The notes under the pieces: generated by a model
The model's input: only the letters and a program-made list of their open reading frames with translations
Databases searched by the model: none
What the model was told of the DNA's origin: nothing
From: Pseudonocardia broussonetiae
GTDB taxonomy: Bacteria > Actinomycetota > Actinomycetes > Mycobacteriales > Pseudonocardiaceae
DNA length: 64,000 nt
Reading direction: 5' to 3'
Assembly (NCBI RefSeq): GCF_013155125.1
Contig: NZ_CP053564.1
Coordinates: forward strand, 441,501 to 505,500
In this document: positions 16,110 to 24,773 of the stretch, piece after piece
Layout of the letters: every line of letters begins with the position of its first letter
How positions within the stretch are numbered: the stretch's first letter is position 1
Position numbers and translations under genes: made by a program

Positions 16110-16738
16110 CCGCGCCGGACGCCCATGACGCCGCGATGGGCCGGGAGCACGCCCGCACCGTGCGCCGCGTCAGCGAGCTGGAGACGCTCGTCCAGCAGCT
16201 CTGCGCCGACGTCCACACGATCGCCCGCCGTGTCGGCGGTGCGGCCGAGCCGGAGGCGAAGCAGGTACCGGGGTCCTGGCTGCTCGCCGACGACCCTGTC
16301 GGCGCCGCGGCCCAACTGGGCGAACTCGTGGAGTGGCTGTACCGGGTCTATCTCCGCTACCAGGGCACCTGGCTGCCGACATGCTGGCTCTGGCACGCCG
16401 ACGCCGTCGAGGAGCTGTGGTGGCTGCGCTGCGCGCACGCCGACGCCTACGACCCCGACCGCGGTTCCTGGCAGCGCGCCGCCGACTGGCACGACCGCCA
16501 GCGCCCCGGCGTCGTCCGGCGCCTCACGAAGGAGATCGGCAGCTGCGAGCTGTCGCTGCACCTCCCCGGCGCCCGCCGCGCGGTACCACCCACGCCGGTC
16601 CCGCTGGCTCCAGCCGCCGCGCAGATCGCCGCGTCCTGGATCGACTCCGGCCGACACGCCCCGGCACCCGTACCGACGCCCGACCAGCTGGCAGCAGCCG
16701 AACGACACGATCACGACCAGTACCGGAGCCAACGATGA
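16106..16738 (+). CDS. DUF4913-like protein of the transfer operon
   Basis: A 210-residue protein. The core LGELVEWLYRVYLRYQGTWLPTCWLWHADAVEELWWLRCAHADAYD has the Trp-rich pattern W-Y-x(n)-W-x-P-C-W-x-H-x(2)-A seen in DUF4913 proteins of actinobacterial plasmids (quoted here in pieces: LVEWLYRVYLRYQ, WLPTCWLWHADAVEELWW). An N-terminal coiled coil precedes it. Always near relaxases in my recollection; function unknown, perhaps a relaxosome accessory. ATG overlaps the preceding stop. Confidence 0.68.
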   Translation: MTAPDAHDAAMGREHARTVRRVSELETLVQQLCADVHTIARRVGGAAEPEAKQVPGSWLLADDPVGAAAQLGELVEWLYRVYLRYQGTWLPTCWLWHADAVEELWWLRCAHADAYDPDRGSWQRAADWHDRQRPGVVRRLTKEIGSCELSLHLPGARRAVPPTPVPLAPAAAQIAASWIDSGRHAPAPVPTPDQLAAAERHDHDQYRSQR

Positions 16739-17007
16739 CGACCTCACCGAACGCGACTACCGATCAGAACCACACGACCCGATCACTCACGACCACGACA
16801 CACACGAACGACGACCACCAAGCACCCGAAGATCAATCGACAGACAAAGACCAAGATCCGAATTTCCAGCACACCCAGGCATCCGGATCCCCTGGTACCC
16901 GCCGCGAGCCCTGGCGGGCCGCGGCGAAGATCAACTGCAGGGCCCGGTGCGACGCCTCGCGCTCGACTACGGACGGTCACCGGATCGGCCGGGTGTCGTC
17001 GTGCTGA
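16735..17007 (+). CDS. Candidate small Thr/Asn/Asp-rich protein before the relaxase
   Basis: A 90-residue frame whose ATG overlaps the DUF4913-like stop (ATGA) and whose stop lies just inside the relaxase start. The peptide is of low complexity (TTSPNATTDQNHTTRSLT). Its codon pattern is weak, and the alternative relaxase frame across the same bases (with GIRIPWYPPRALAG) also looks protein-like, so this may be a leader or simply the region of an N-terminal relaxase extension. Low confidence. Confidence 0.35.
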   Translation: MTTSPNATTDQNHTTRSLTTTTHTNDDHQAPEDQSTDKDQDPNFQHTQASGSPGTRREPWRAAAKINCRARCDASRSTTDGHRIGRVSSC

Positions 17008-20000
17008 GCCTGGCGACCGGCCACGACGTCGGCTACCTGACCGGAGCCGTCGCGGCTGGCCGGGAGAGCTACTACACCGGCGCCGTCGACGCCGGCGAGC
17101 CGCCGGGGCGGTGGGCCGGCGCCGGGGCCGAGCGACTGGGCCTGCACGGCACGGTCGACGCCGACCTGATGGAAGCGGTCTACACGCACCTCCTCGACCC
17201 CCGCGACGCCGCGACGCACTCGCGGGCAACGTGGAACGAGGCGGCCGCGCTGGCTGCCCCACACCGCAAGTACCGGACGCCGGAGCAGATTTACGAGCAG
17301 CTGCTGGAGGCTCAGCCGGAGGCCGGCCCCGAGGAGCGCGCCACATTGCTGGCCCAGGCTGAGCGGTCCGCCCGACAGGCCGTGTCGTTCATCGACGCCA
17401 CGTTCTCCGCGCCGAAGTCGGTCACCGTCCTGGCCGTCGCGTTCGAGCGGGCCGCCAGCGACGCTGCCGCAGCCGGCGACCACGAGGCCGCCGCGGCGTG
17501 GGCGGCGCACGCCAAGGCCGTCGAGGACGCGGTGCTGGCCGGCGCGACCGCGGCGATCCGCTACCTGGAGGACGAAGCCGGCTACTCCCGCGTGGGGCAC
17601 CACGGCGGCGGCGCCGGGCGGTGGATCGACACCGAGGGGTTCGTCGTCGCGCAGTTCCTGCAGCACGACTCCCGCGACCGCGACCCGCAGCTGCACGTGC
17701 ACCAGGCGATCCTCAACCGCATCCTGTGCGCCGACGGGGAGTGGCGCACGCTCGACTCCCGCGCGATCCACGCCATGCGCGCTGCCGCCGGGGCCATCGC
17801 GGAACGGGTGATGGAGGCCCACCTGACGCAGGCGCTCGGCGTGCGGTTCCAGACCCGCGCCGACGGCAAGGCCCGCGAGGTCGTCGGGGTGCAACAGGAG
17901 GTCATGGACCTGTTCTCCTCCCGCCGCCGGGCGGTGTCCGCCCGCACCCGGGAGCTGGTCGACGCCTTCCAGACCCGGTACGGGCATAAGCCGAACGCGC
18001 TGCAACGGACCCGCCTCGCCATGCAGGCCACGCTCAGCACCCGCGCGGCCAAGTCGCACGAGGGCGAGACCCGCGACCAGCAGCTCGACCGGTGGGCCGC
18101 TGCGCTTGAGGCCGAGGTGGGCACGACGCTGGGCCAGGTGGCCCGCGATGTGCTCTCGCTGCGCCAGCAGGCCGACCCGGCGGCCACCTGGTCACCACAG
18201 GACGTCATCGACCGCGCTCTGGCGCGGGTGGCGCAGACCGGGTCCTCGTTCACCCGCTCCGACCTGATCCGGGCGGTGTCCGACGAGCTGCCCGCCCACC
18301 TGGGCGTGGCTCCCGAGGAGGTGCGGGCGTTGCTCGACGGAGTGAGCGACGACGCCCTGGCCGGCGCGGTGTGCCACGTGCAGGAGACGGATGTGAGCGA
18401 GTGGCCCGAGGAGCTGCGGCTGCGCGACGGCCGGTCGGCGTTCGACGGGCCGGGCTCCGCCCGCTACAGCACCGACGAGCAGTTCCGGGCCGAGGCCGCG
18501 CTGCGCGCCGCGGCAGTCACGCGAGGCGCCACGGCGCTGAGCGACGTGCAGGCGACCGCCGTCGTGGAGAGCTACACCGCAGCCGGCCGCGCGCTGGGCG
18601 TCGACCAGGCCGCCGCGCTGCACGGCGTGCTGACCTCCGGCGCGTGGGTCGAGGTGCTCTCTGCCGCGCCCGGCACCGGCAAGTCGTTCGTCGTCGGCGC
18701 ACTGGCCGAGTCATGGACCACCCCGACCGCCGACGGGGAGCAACGGCGGGTGTTCGGGCTCGCGCCGTCCCAGATCGCCGCCCGAGTGCTGACCGAGGAG
18801 GGTGTGTCCGCCGCGGCCAACACCACCGCGTGGCTGGGCGCGCAGCGCCGGCTTGACGGCGGGTCCGCCGCGGACGAGGCGTGGCGGCTGCGCGGCGGGG
18901 ACCTGGTAGTCGTCGACGAGGCGAACATGGCCGGTACCGACCAGCTTGCCGAGATCCAGCGCCGCTGTGGCGCGGCGGGCGCGAAGCTGCTGCTGGTGGG
19001 CGACCCTCGCCAGCTCGCCGCGGTCGGGCCGGGCGGAGCGTTGGCCGACGTCGCCGAGCACGGGCTGCGCTACGAGCTGGCCGAGGTGCGCCGGTTCTCC
19101 GCCGAGTGGGAGCGCGCGGCGTCGCTGCGGTTGCGCGCCGGGGACGCGTCCGTGCTCGACGAGTACGCCAAGCACGGCCGGCTGCGCGACGGCGGCACCG
19201 CCGAGCAAGCCGAAGCCGCCGCGGGGCGGGCGTGGCTCGCCGACACCCTGTCCGGGCGGGAGTCGCTGCTGATGGTGCGCGACAACGCCACCGCCGCCCG
19301 AGTCTCGGCGCAGCTGCGCGCAGAGCTGGTCGACCTGGGCAAGGTCGACGAGGCCGGCGTGTCGCTGGGGATGGCCGGCTGGGAGGGAGTCACCGCCGGG
19401 GTCGGCGACCTCGTCCAGGCCCGACGCAACGCCTGGCACCTCGCCGGGTTCGAGGGCAACGAGCGCGCTCCGATCAACCGCGACACCTTCCGCGTCGTCG
19501 CCGTTCGCGCCGACGGCGGGCTGACCGTCGCTCCGATCACCGGCCGCGCCGCAGACGACACCCCGCCCGAGCAGGTGAGCGCATTCGGCGAGGCCCTGGG
19601 CACCCCGATGCAGCTGCCCGCCCGCTACGTCACCGAGCACGTCACCCTCGCCTACGCCGCGACCGCCCACGCCGCCGAGGGACGCACCGTCGACACCGCG
19701 CACGGGGTGTTCGGCGCCGGGACCGACACCGCCGGCCTGCTCGTCCCGATGACCCGCGGCCGCGACGCCAACACCGCGTGGGTCGTGACGACCGCACTCG
19801 CCGCCGACGCACCGACCGGCGAGGCCACGACGACGATGGCCCGCACCCCACGCGCCGTCCTGGCCGAGGTGCTCGACAACGACCGCGCCGAACGCACTGC
19901 GACCGCCGACCGCGAGGCCGCCGAACTCGCCACCCGCTCGACCATGACCCACCTTGACCGCCTCATCGACCTCTCCGCACAGGTCACTGCCGGCCGCACC

Positions 20001-21347
20001 GCCGCCACCCTCGACCAGCTCGCCGCGAACGGCGCCCTCTCCCCCGCCGACCGTCGCGCCCTGGCCGCCGACGAGGCGCTCGGCAGCCTGGAGCGGCTGC
20101 TGCGCACCGCCGAGCTGGCCGGCCACGACCCCGCCCAGGTCCTCACCACCGCCGCCGAGGCCCGCAGCCTCGACGGCGCGACGTCCCCGGCGAAGGTGCT
20201 GCACCACCGCATCACCCATGCCCTGCACGGTCAGCTCACCCCGCGGATCGACAGCGCCACCGACCTCATCCCCACCCAGGTCGACCCCGGCCGCCGCCGC
20301 GACTGGCTCCAGGCCCGCGCCGACGACGCCGAGACCCGCCGCCACGAGCTCGGCGCCCAGGCCGCCGCCGATCCCCCGCGCTGGGCCCTCGACGCACTCG
20401 GCCCGGTCCCCGGCGAGGGCGACGACGTGACAGCCCGCCTGGAGTGGGAGCGCCGCGCCGGCTGGGCCGCCGCGTGGCGCGAGCTGGCCGGCCACACCGA
20501 CGAAGACGACCCGCTCGGCCGCGCACCCGCCCGCGGGCTGATCGAGAAGTCCGCGCTGTTCCGCAAGGCGCACGAGGAGCTGCGGCTGCTTGACGTCGGA
20601 GCAGAGGAGGCCGACATGTCCGACGGCCGCCTACGCGCTCGCGTCCGTGCGATGCAACTGGAGGAGGAACGCGCCCCCGCCGACGTAGCAGACGAGCTGG
20701 CCGCCGCGCACGAGCTGGCAGACAAGGCCCGCGTCGACGCCACGGTCTGGGCCGCCCGCGCCGAGGCCGCCACCGGCCCCGACCGCGAGCAGCTCCAGGC
20801 CGCCGCCGAGCAAGCGGCCCGCACCGCCGCCGAGACGGCCGACCGCATCAACGGACTCGAGGCCGCCGACGAGGCCCGCGGGCAGTGGTACCTCGACTCG
20901 GTGGTCACCCGTGACTACGCCCACCGCTCCGCCTCCGAACTCCGCGCCCGCGGCATCGACCCCCACGACACCAGCGACCACGTCACCGGTGACGACTGGC
21001 TCGACGCCCACCGCGCCGCCCAGGCCGACGACGACCAGCACCGCGAGATCCACCCCGACGACCTGGCCAACGAACACGACGACCCCCGTACCGCCGTCCT
21101 GGAGCCCCGGGAGCGCCAGCCGATCCGGGAGGTCGACCAGACGGCCGAGATGGTCGCGCAGGCCCAGGAGACCCTGCGCATGATCGAGGAGCGCCGCGCC
21201 GCCGAGGTCGAACAGGCTGCCCACGAAGCAAGTCGGGTCGCCGAAGAGGAAGCCCGCGCAGCCCAGCTCACCCAGTGGTCGCAGGAGGACAACCAGACCG
21301 TCACCGACACCGCGGAGGTCGACGACAGCCAGGCCCTCGAACGCTGA
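17001..21347 (+). CDS. MobF family conjugative relaxase-helicase (TrwC/TraA-like)
   Basis: A very large protein, 1,448 residues from the GTG at 17001 (VLSLATGHDVGYLTGAV). N-terminal TrwC relaxase: catalytic tyrosines in ESYYTGAV at residues 24-25, and the metal-binding three-histidine motif HDSRDRDPQLHVHQ near residue 222. Then a RecD-like helicase with Walker A SAAPGTGKSFVVGAL near residue 555, DLVVVDEANMAG (Walker B) and VGDPRQLAAVGPGG. The C-terminal third is a long, charged, coiled-coil-rich tail. It nicks at oriT and unwinds the strand to be transferred. The start is uncertain: the frame is open upstream to 16125, but the tyrosine position supports 17001. Confidence 0.92.
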   Translation: MLSLATGHDVGYLTGAVAAGRESYYTGAVDAGEPPGRWAGAGAERLGLHGTVDADLMEAVYTHLLDPRDAATHSRATWNEAAALAAPHRKYRTPEQIYEQLLEAQPEAGPEERATLLAQAERSARQAVSFIDATFSAPKSVTVLAVAFERAASDAAAAGDHEAAAAWAAHAKAVEDAVLAGATAAIRYLEDEAGYSRVGHHGGGAGRWIDTEGFVVAQFLQHDSRDRDPQLHVHQAILNRILCADGEWRTLDSRAIHAMRAAAGAIAERVMEAHLTQALGVRFQTRADGKAREVVGVQQEVMDLFSSRRRAVSARTRELVDAFQTRYGHKPNALQRTRLAMQATLSTRAAKSHEGETRDQQLDRWAAALEAEVGTTLGQVARDVLSLRQQADPAATWSPQDVIDRALARVAQTGSSFTRSDLIRAVSDELPAHLGVAPEEVRALLDGVSDDALAGAVCHVQETDVSEWPEELRLRDGRSAFDGPGSARYSTDEQFRAEAALRAAAVTRGATALSDVQATAVVESYTAAGRALGVDQAAALHGVLTSGAWVEVLSAAPGTGKSFVVGALAESWTTPTADGEQRRVFGLAPSQIAARVLTEEGVSAAANTTAWLGAQRRLDGGSAADEAWRLRGGDLVVVDEANMAGTDQLAEIQRRCGAAGAKLLLVGDPRQLAAVGPGGALADVAEHGLRYELAEVRRFSAEWERAASLRLRAGDASVLDEYAKHGRLRDGGTAEQAEAAAGRAWLADTLSGRESLLMVRDNATAARVSAQLRAELVDLGKVDEAGVSLGMAGWEGVTAGVGDLVQARRNAWHLAGFEGNERAPINRDTFRVVAVRADGGLTVAPITGRAADDTPPEQVSAFGEALGTPMQLPARYVTEHVTLAYAATAHAAEGRTVDTAHGVFGAGTDTAGLLVPMTRGRDANTAWVVTTALAADAPTGEATTTMARTPRAVLAEVLDNDRAERTATADREAAELATRSTMTHLDRLIDLSAQVTAGRTAATLDQLAANGALSPADRRALAADEALGSLERLLRTAELAGHDPAQVLTTAAEARSLDGATSPAKVLHHRITHALHGQLTPRIDSATDLIPTQVDPGRRRDWLQARADDAETRRHELGAQAAADPPRWALDALGPVPGEGDDVTARLEWERRAGWAAAWRELAGHTDEDDPLGRAPARGLIEKSALFRKAHEELRLLDVGAEEADMSDGRLRARVRAMQLEEERAPADVADELAAAHELADKARVDATVWAARAEAATGPDREQLQAAAEQAARTAAETADRINGLEAADEARGQWYLDSVVTRDYAHRSASELRARGIDPHDTSDHVTGDDWLDAHRAAQADDDQHREIHPDDLANEHDDPRTAVLEPRERQPIREVDQTAEMVAQAQETLRMIEERRAAEVEQAAHEASRVAEEEARAAQLTQWSQEDNQTVTDTAEVDDSQALER

Positions 21348-21353
21348 CCGCCA

Positions 21354-21908
21354 TCAGGAGCGGGCTGCCCACCTCACGAAGTAGCCGGCCTGCTCCAACA
21401 TTTCCGCGGTGGCCGCCACGTCGTCGTCGATGCCGCGCCGCCACGTGCTCAGCAAATCCTCAACGGGCAGCGGCAGGGGCGCCTCCGGGAACCGGCCAAC
21501 TGAGCCCCACTCCGCCAGGCCGGACGCAACCCGGAACGGCTGCCACCGGACCGCGTGGTCGGTCATCGACGCCTCGACGACGACAAGCCCCGTCGGCGCC
21601 CGGACGCCGGACGGCTCCAGCGCGGCATGCAGCGAGGCGTACTCCCACACGATGACGAGGTGCGTCGCCGCCACGACCGCCGGAAGCCGACCCAGCAGCC
21701 CGACCGCGCTCGCCGTATCCCGGCCCGCTGCCGACGCTCGACAGGTCAGGTAGCCGACGTAAGGGCCTTCCAAGTCCGCACAGAGAATGTGGACTGTCGG
21801 CAGCGGCAGTCCTGCGCCGGCTCGAAGCAGCTCGTCGGCGCTGGCCACCGCAGACTCCGCGATCCGGTTCACCACCCCGGCGACGTCAGCGACTCCCGCC
21901 CTCGTCAT
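21354..21908 (-). CDS. Hypothetical protein
   Basis: A 184-residue protein with no domain I recognise. It has a hydrophobic centre (AVGLLGRLPAVVAATHLVIVWEYASLH) and a C-terminal helix ending EMLEQAGYFVRWAARS. It converges on the relaxase gene with a 6-bp gap. An upstream ATG-initiated frame and element-like composition support a real gene. Confidence 0.6.
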   Translation of the reverse strand: MTRAGVADVAGVVNRIAESAVASADELLRAGAGLPLPTVHILCADLEGPYVGYLTCRASAAGRDTASAVGLLGRLPAVVAATHLVIVWEYASLHAALEPSGVRAPTGLVVVEASMTDHAVRWQPFRVASGLAEWGSVGRFPEAPLPLPVEDLLSTWRRGIDDDVAATAEMLEQAGYFVRWAARS

Positions 21909-22321
21909 TCACACAGTGTGCCTACGACCACCGACAAGAACGACAAGCAACAAGCTGGGCTCCGCCCAGACCCGTCCCTCCCTCCGGCGGCGGCGGCGGC
22001 CACGGCATCAGCTCGCGGTTCGGGGTGGCGCGGGTGGTTCCGCCGTCGATCGGTCGCCCTGAAGGGATGCCACACCACCGGTAGGGCCGCAAGCAAAGTG
22101 CGCGCTTGCACCCCTACCGCCGGCGCGGCCTTGCTACGCACGCCCGACCGACGGCGGAACATCTGTGGCAGAGATCTGTGCGCGCCGCTCATCCACGTAC
22201 GGAGGCCGACCGCTGCTCACCCAAAAGAGGCGCGCCGTAACGGAGCGTGCAACCGCCAGGAGACACCTACTACCCTTGGAGCACTCCGCGCCACTGCCGC
22301 GGACTTCGATCGAGGGGGTAC
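21909..22321. other. Divergent intergenic region with a 14-bp-stem hairpin
   Basis: About 413 bp between divergent genes. No convincing ORF. The notable structure is an interrupted inverted repeat at 22079-22119. GAGGGGG at 22312-22318 is the ribosome site of the following TcmP gene. This is the only long non-coding stretch next to the relaxase, so it is a candidate location for oriT. Confidence 0.45.
22079..22119. repeat. Nested inverted repeat (candidate oriT or regulatory hairpin)
   Basis: Outer arms CGGTAGGG (22079-22086) and CCCTACCG (22112-22119) enclose inner arms GCAAGC (22089-22094) and GCTTGC (22104-22109), separated by 2-nt bulges, with a 9-nt loop. Both arm pairs are perfect. It lies 730 bp past the relaxase stop in a non-coding stretch between divergent promoters, so it is unlikely to be a terminator. 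MobF oriTs contain inverted repeats next to nic; assignment here is speculative. Confidence 0.4.
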
Positions 22322-23569
22322 GTGTTGGAGCCGCACGACGAATCGTCCGATGATCAGGACAACGCTGAGACGACGGTCGACTCCCAGCAGCCGTTCTTCA
22401 GGAGCAGGCGCGCAGCCGCCGTGCTCAAGCACGCGATCCTCGCGAAGTACGTCGTCCCCTTTGCATCGAAGACCGGATCGACCTCGACCGGCAAGCGTGT
22501 CGTCATCGTGGACGGCTATGCCGGCGCAGGCCGCTACGAGGACGGCTCACCCGGGTCGCCGGCCCTCATCGCGGAGGCAGCTCGCAGCCCCGCGTTGAGC
22601 GGGCGCATCGTCGAGTGCCACTTCGTCGAGCAGGACGCCGCCACCTACAGGGGCTTGCGCGAGGTGCTTGAGGAGGTCGACACCGACGGCAGCACCCTCG
22701 TGTGGAAGGCGCGGCACGGCAACGTCGCCGAGCACCTCGACGAACTGCTCGCTTGCGCCGAGGGAGTACCACTATTCCTGTTCCTTGACCCGTTCGGACT
22801 CGGCCTGCCGTTCGATGTCATCGTCGACATCTTTGACGGCAGGCCGTCGGGCCAGTACGTGCCCGCGACGGAAGTGCTGTTCCGCTTCGATGCGAATGCG
22901 GTCCGCCGCATCCGTGGCGTGCTACATAAGAACGACGGCACCAATAAGGGTCGAGAGAAGACGCTCGAAAGGCTGGACCACGCCGCCGGCGGTACCTGGT
23001 GGCGGGACGAGGATGACCCGACCCTCAATAACACCCAGTACCTTGAGTGGTTCGAGCAGCGCCTGCTCACTGAGATTACCAGCCGCGCAAAGTGTGCCGG
23101 ATGGACCGCCGTTGTCAAGCAGCGGGAGGACTTGCAGCCGGCCTACTGGCTTGTGTTCCTCACCCGTCACCGTGACGGAATGGAGGTTTTCGGCGAGACG
23201 CTCAGCAAGGCGCAGGAGACATGGCGGCGCGCCGTGTTTGACGAAGCTTTCGCCGCGAGGCAAGACGGCGGCCAGGATGCATTGATCACACTCGATGCCG
23301 ACGCGATCTTCAAGCGCCAGGAGGCCGAACTCACGGAGCAATTACAGGACCAAATCGAGCTAAATCTTCGTGCACTATTGCGGGATCACGAGAGGTTCAT
23401 CGTTCGAACCAAGTTTGAGGAGGTCTACAAGAGCGTCGAGGGAATTGCACGTACGACGCATCTGCGTAAGGCGCTCAAGAGACTGCATGACGCCGGCATC
23501 ACCACTTCGAACCAGGTCGGCGACGTCTACTCAAAGCAGGTGATCCGTCGGCCCGGTGCTCAGCCATGA
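22322..23569 (+). CDS. tcmP: Three-Cys-motif partner protein TcmP
   Basis: A 415-residue protein from the GTG at 22322 (a TTG at 22325 has better spacing to GAGGGGG). It matches the TcmP family: FRSRRAAAVLKHAILAKYVV at the N-terminus, VVIVDGYAGAGRYEDGSPGSP (a Rossmann methyltransferase-like glycine loop), HFVEQDAATYRGL, LFLFLDPFGLGLPF, and a C-terminal winged-helix-like region (GIARTTHLRKALKRLHDAGI). TcmP proteins are defined by their genomic pairing with a three-Cys-motif protein, here the convergent gene overlapping by 10 bp. Biochemical role unknown; nucleic-acid modification or defence are guesses. Position beside the integrase marks it as cargo. Confidence 0.88.
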   Translation: MLEPHDESSDDQDNAETTVDSQQPFFRSRRAAAVLKHAILAKYVVPFASKTGSTSTGKRVVIVDGYAGAGRYEDGSPGSPALIAEAARSPALSGRIVECHFVEQDAATYRGLREVLEEVDTDGSTLVWKARHGNVAEHLDELLACAEGVPLFLFLDPFGLGLPFDVIVDIFDGRPSGQYVPATEVLFRFDANAVRRIRGVLHKNDGTNKGREKTLERLDHAAGGTWWRDEDDPTLNNTQYLEWFEQRLLTEITSRAKCAGWTAVVKQREDLQPAYWLVFLTRHRDGMEVFGETLSKAQETWRRAVFDEAFAARQDGGQDALITLDADAIFKRQEAELTEQLQDQIELNLRALLRDHERFIVRTKFEEVYKSVEGIARTTHLRKALKRLHDAGITTSNQVGDVYSKQVIRRPGAQP

Positions 23570-24336
23570 CCCGCGAGAATCGACTCCGCCCAGCGCGAGC
23601 TTGCGACCGGCATCTCGTCAAAGGTCCGGCCGCCTAGCAGCCGTCCGCCGGCCTTGGGGGTGCGCCCGCCCCACTGCTTGAAGAAGAACGCGACGCCGGC
23701 GTCGCCGCACGCGGCGCGGAGGCCCTCGATCCACAGCGGATCGACGATTCTGTGATTCGGACCGGACTCGCCGCCGGCGATCAGCCAGTCGATCCCGTCG
23801 AGGTCGAGGTCGTCGAGCGGGCCGAGCAGCGGCTCTGCAGAGACGAAGCGGACCGCTGCAGGCACCTCGCGCAGCCGGTCGGCACGCCAGCCCTGCTCGA
23901 TCCTCTCGACGCTTACACCCATCCACACGTTACTCGGCCACGGCAGCGAGTTGGCCATCCGGGCCAGCCGCTTCGGCCGCTTCGTAAGTAGCTGGTAGGT
24001 GTGGCGAGGCGTCTCGGCCATCACGTCAAAGACGCGGCGAACGAAGGCGTCGGGCACGCGGGCGTGAAAGAGGTCCGACATCGAGTTGACAAAGACCACC
24101 CGCGGCGCCGCCCACCGCTTTGGCACCTCGAGCGCATCCTCGTGGATCTGCACGCCGAAGCCGGGACCGCTCGTGCGCGGATCGCCGTCGACCTGATACT
24201 TCGGGTTCCCCATCGCCTTGAGCCGCTTCGCCAGGGTCAGGGCGTAGCAGTTGTCGCAGCCTGAGGTGATGCGGTCGCACCCCGTCGTCGGATTCCACGT
24301 GGCTTCGGTCCACTCGATCGAACTCTTGTCTGCCAC
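23560..24336 (-). CDS. Three-Cys-motif protein, phage Gp37/Gp68 (DUF5131) family
   Basis: A 258-residue protein. It opens SSIEWTEATWNPTTGC, then DRITSGCDNCYALTLAKRLKAMGN: cysteines spaced C-x6-C-x2-C, which defines the three-Cys family and resembles a radical-SAM-like FeS site. Further family signatures: FVNSMSDLFHARVP, YQLLTKRPKRL, NVWMGVSVE, RFVSAEPLLGPL, LIAGGESGPNHR, FFFKQWGGRTPK. It is convergent with and overlaps tcmP by 10 bp. The pair is recurrent in bacterial and phage genomes with no established function that I know. Confidence 0.92.
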   Translation of the reverse strand: MADKSSIEWTEATWNPTTGCDRITSGCDNCYALTLAKRLKAMGNPKYQVDGDPRTSGPGFGVQIHEDALEVPKRWAAPRVVFVNSMSDLFHARVPDAFVRRVFDVMAETPRHTYQLLTKRPKRLARMANSLPWPSNVWMGVSVERIEQGWRADRLREVPAAVRFVSAEPLLGPLDDLDLDGIDWLIAGGESGPNHRIVDPLWIEGLRAACGDAGVAFFFKQWGGRTPKAGGRLLGGRTFDEMPVASSRWAESILAGHG

Positions 24337-24773
24337 CCCTACAGTCTCGCAGCCGGATCAACCCGAGGCGCGCAGACCCGCCGAACACATGTTCGAATCA
24401 GTCCAAACGACCTCCCCGGACACAGAGACTCGCTCGTTGCCGACCCCCGCTGCAGCGCTGCACGCCCGCGCTCGCGGACGGCGGCCTGCGTGGCACCGAG
24501 CACGACTGACCAGCATGCCCGCCCTCGGCACGCGACGGGCATGCTGCTGAGATTGGTGCATGACCGCCGTTGGCCCTCGTAGAGGCGGGCGACCGTTTGC
24601 GGACTATTGCGGATCACAGGTCGACTGAGCCAGCAAATGCCAGGCCCCAGAAGGATCAGTTCGGCGGGACTGGTGGATGCAACTCCGCAGGAGCGCGAGC
24701 TCGCTCCTGTAGCGGCAGCCACTCGATCCTGGCCCGCCCGTAGTGCAGCAGGCGGCGGGAGCGATAATCAGCC
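24337..24773. other. Divergent intergenic region with inverted repeat
   Basis: About 437 bp between the three-Cys gene and the pentapeptide-like gene, which diverge. A 127-codon frame across it on the minus strand lacks family features and was not accepted. The clear element is the inverted repeat at 24511-24546. Promoters for both genes must lie here but are not resolved. Confidence 0.4.
24511..24546. repeat. Inverted repeat, 11-bp arms
   Basis: CAGCATGCCCG (24511-24521) and CGGGCATGCTG (24536-24546) are perfect complements with a 14-nt spacer. In a divergent promoter region it may be an operator or cruciform rather than a terminator. Confidence 0.5.

Noticed and set aside
24339..24722. 127-codon minus-strand ORF between the three-Cys gene and pentapeptide-like gene
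   Set aside because: No family features, Arg/Ser-rich shadow composition, and it crosses an inverted repeat in a divergent promoter region.
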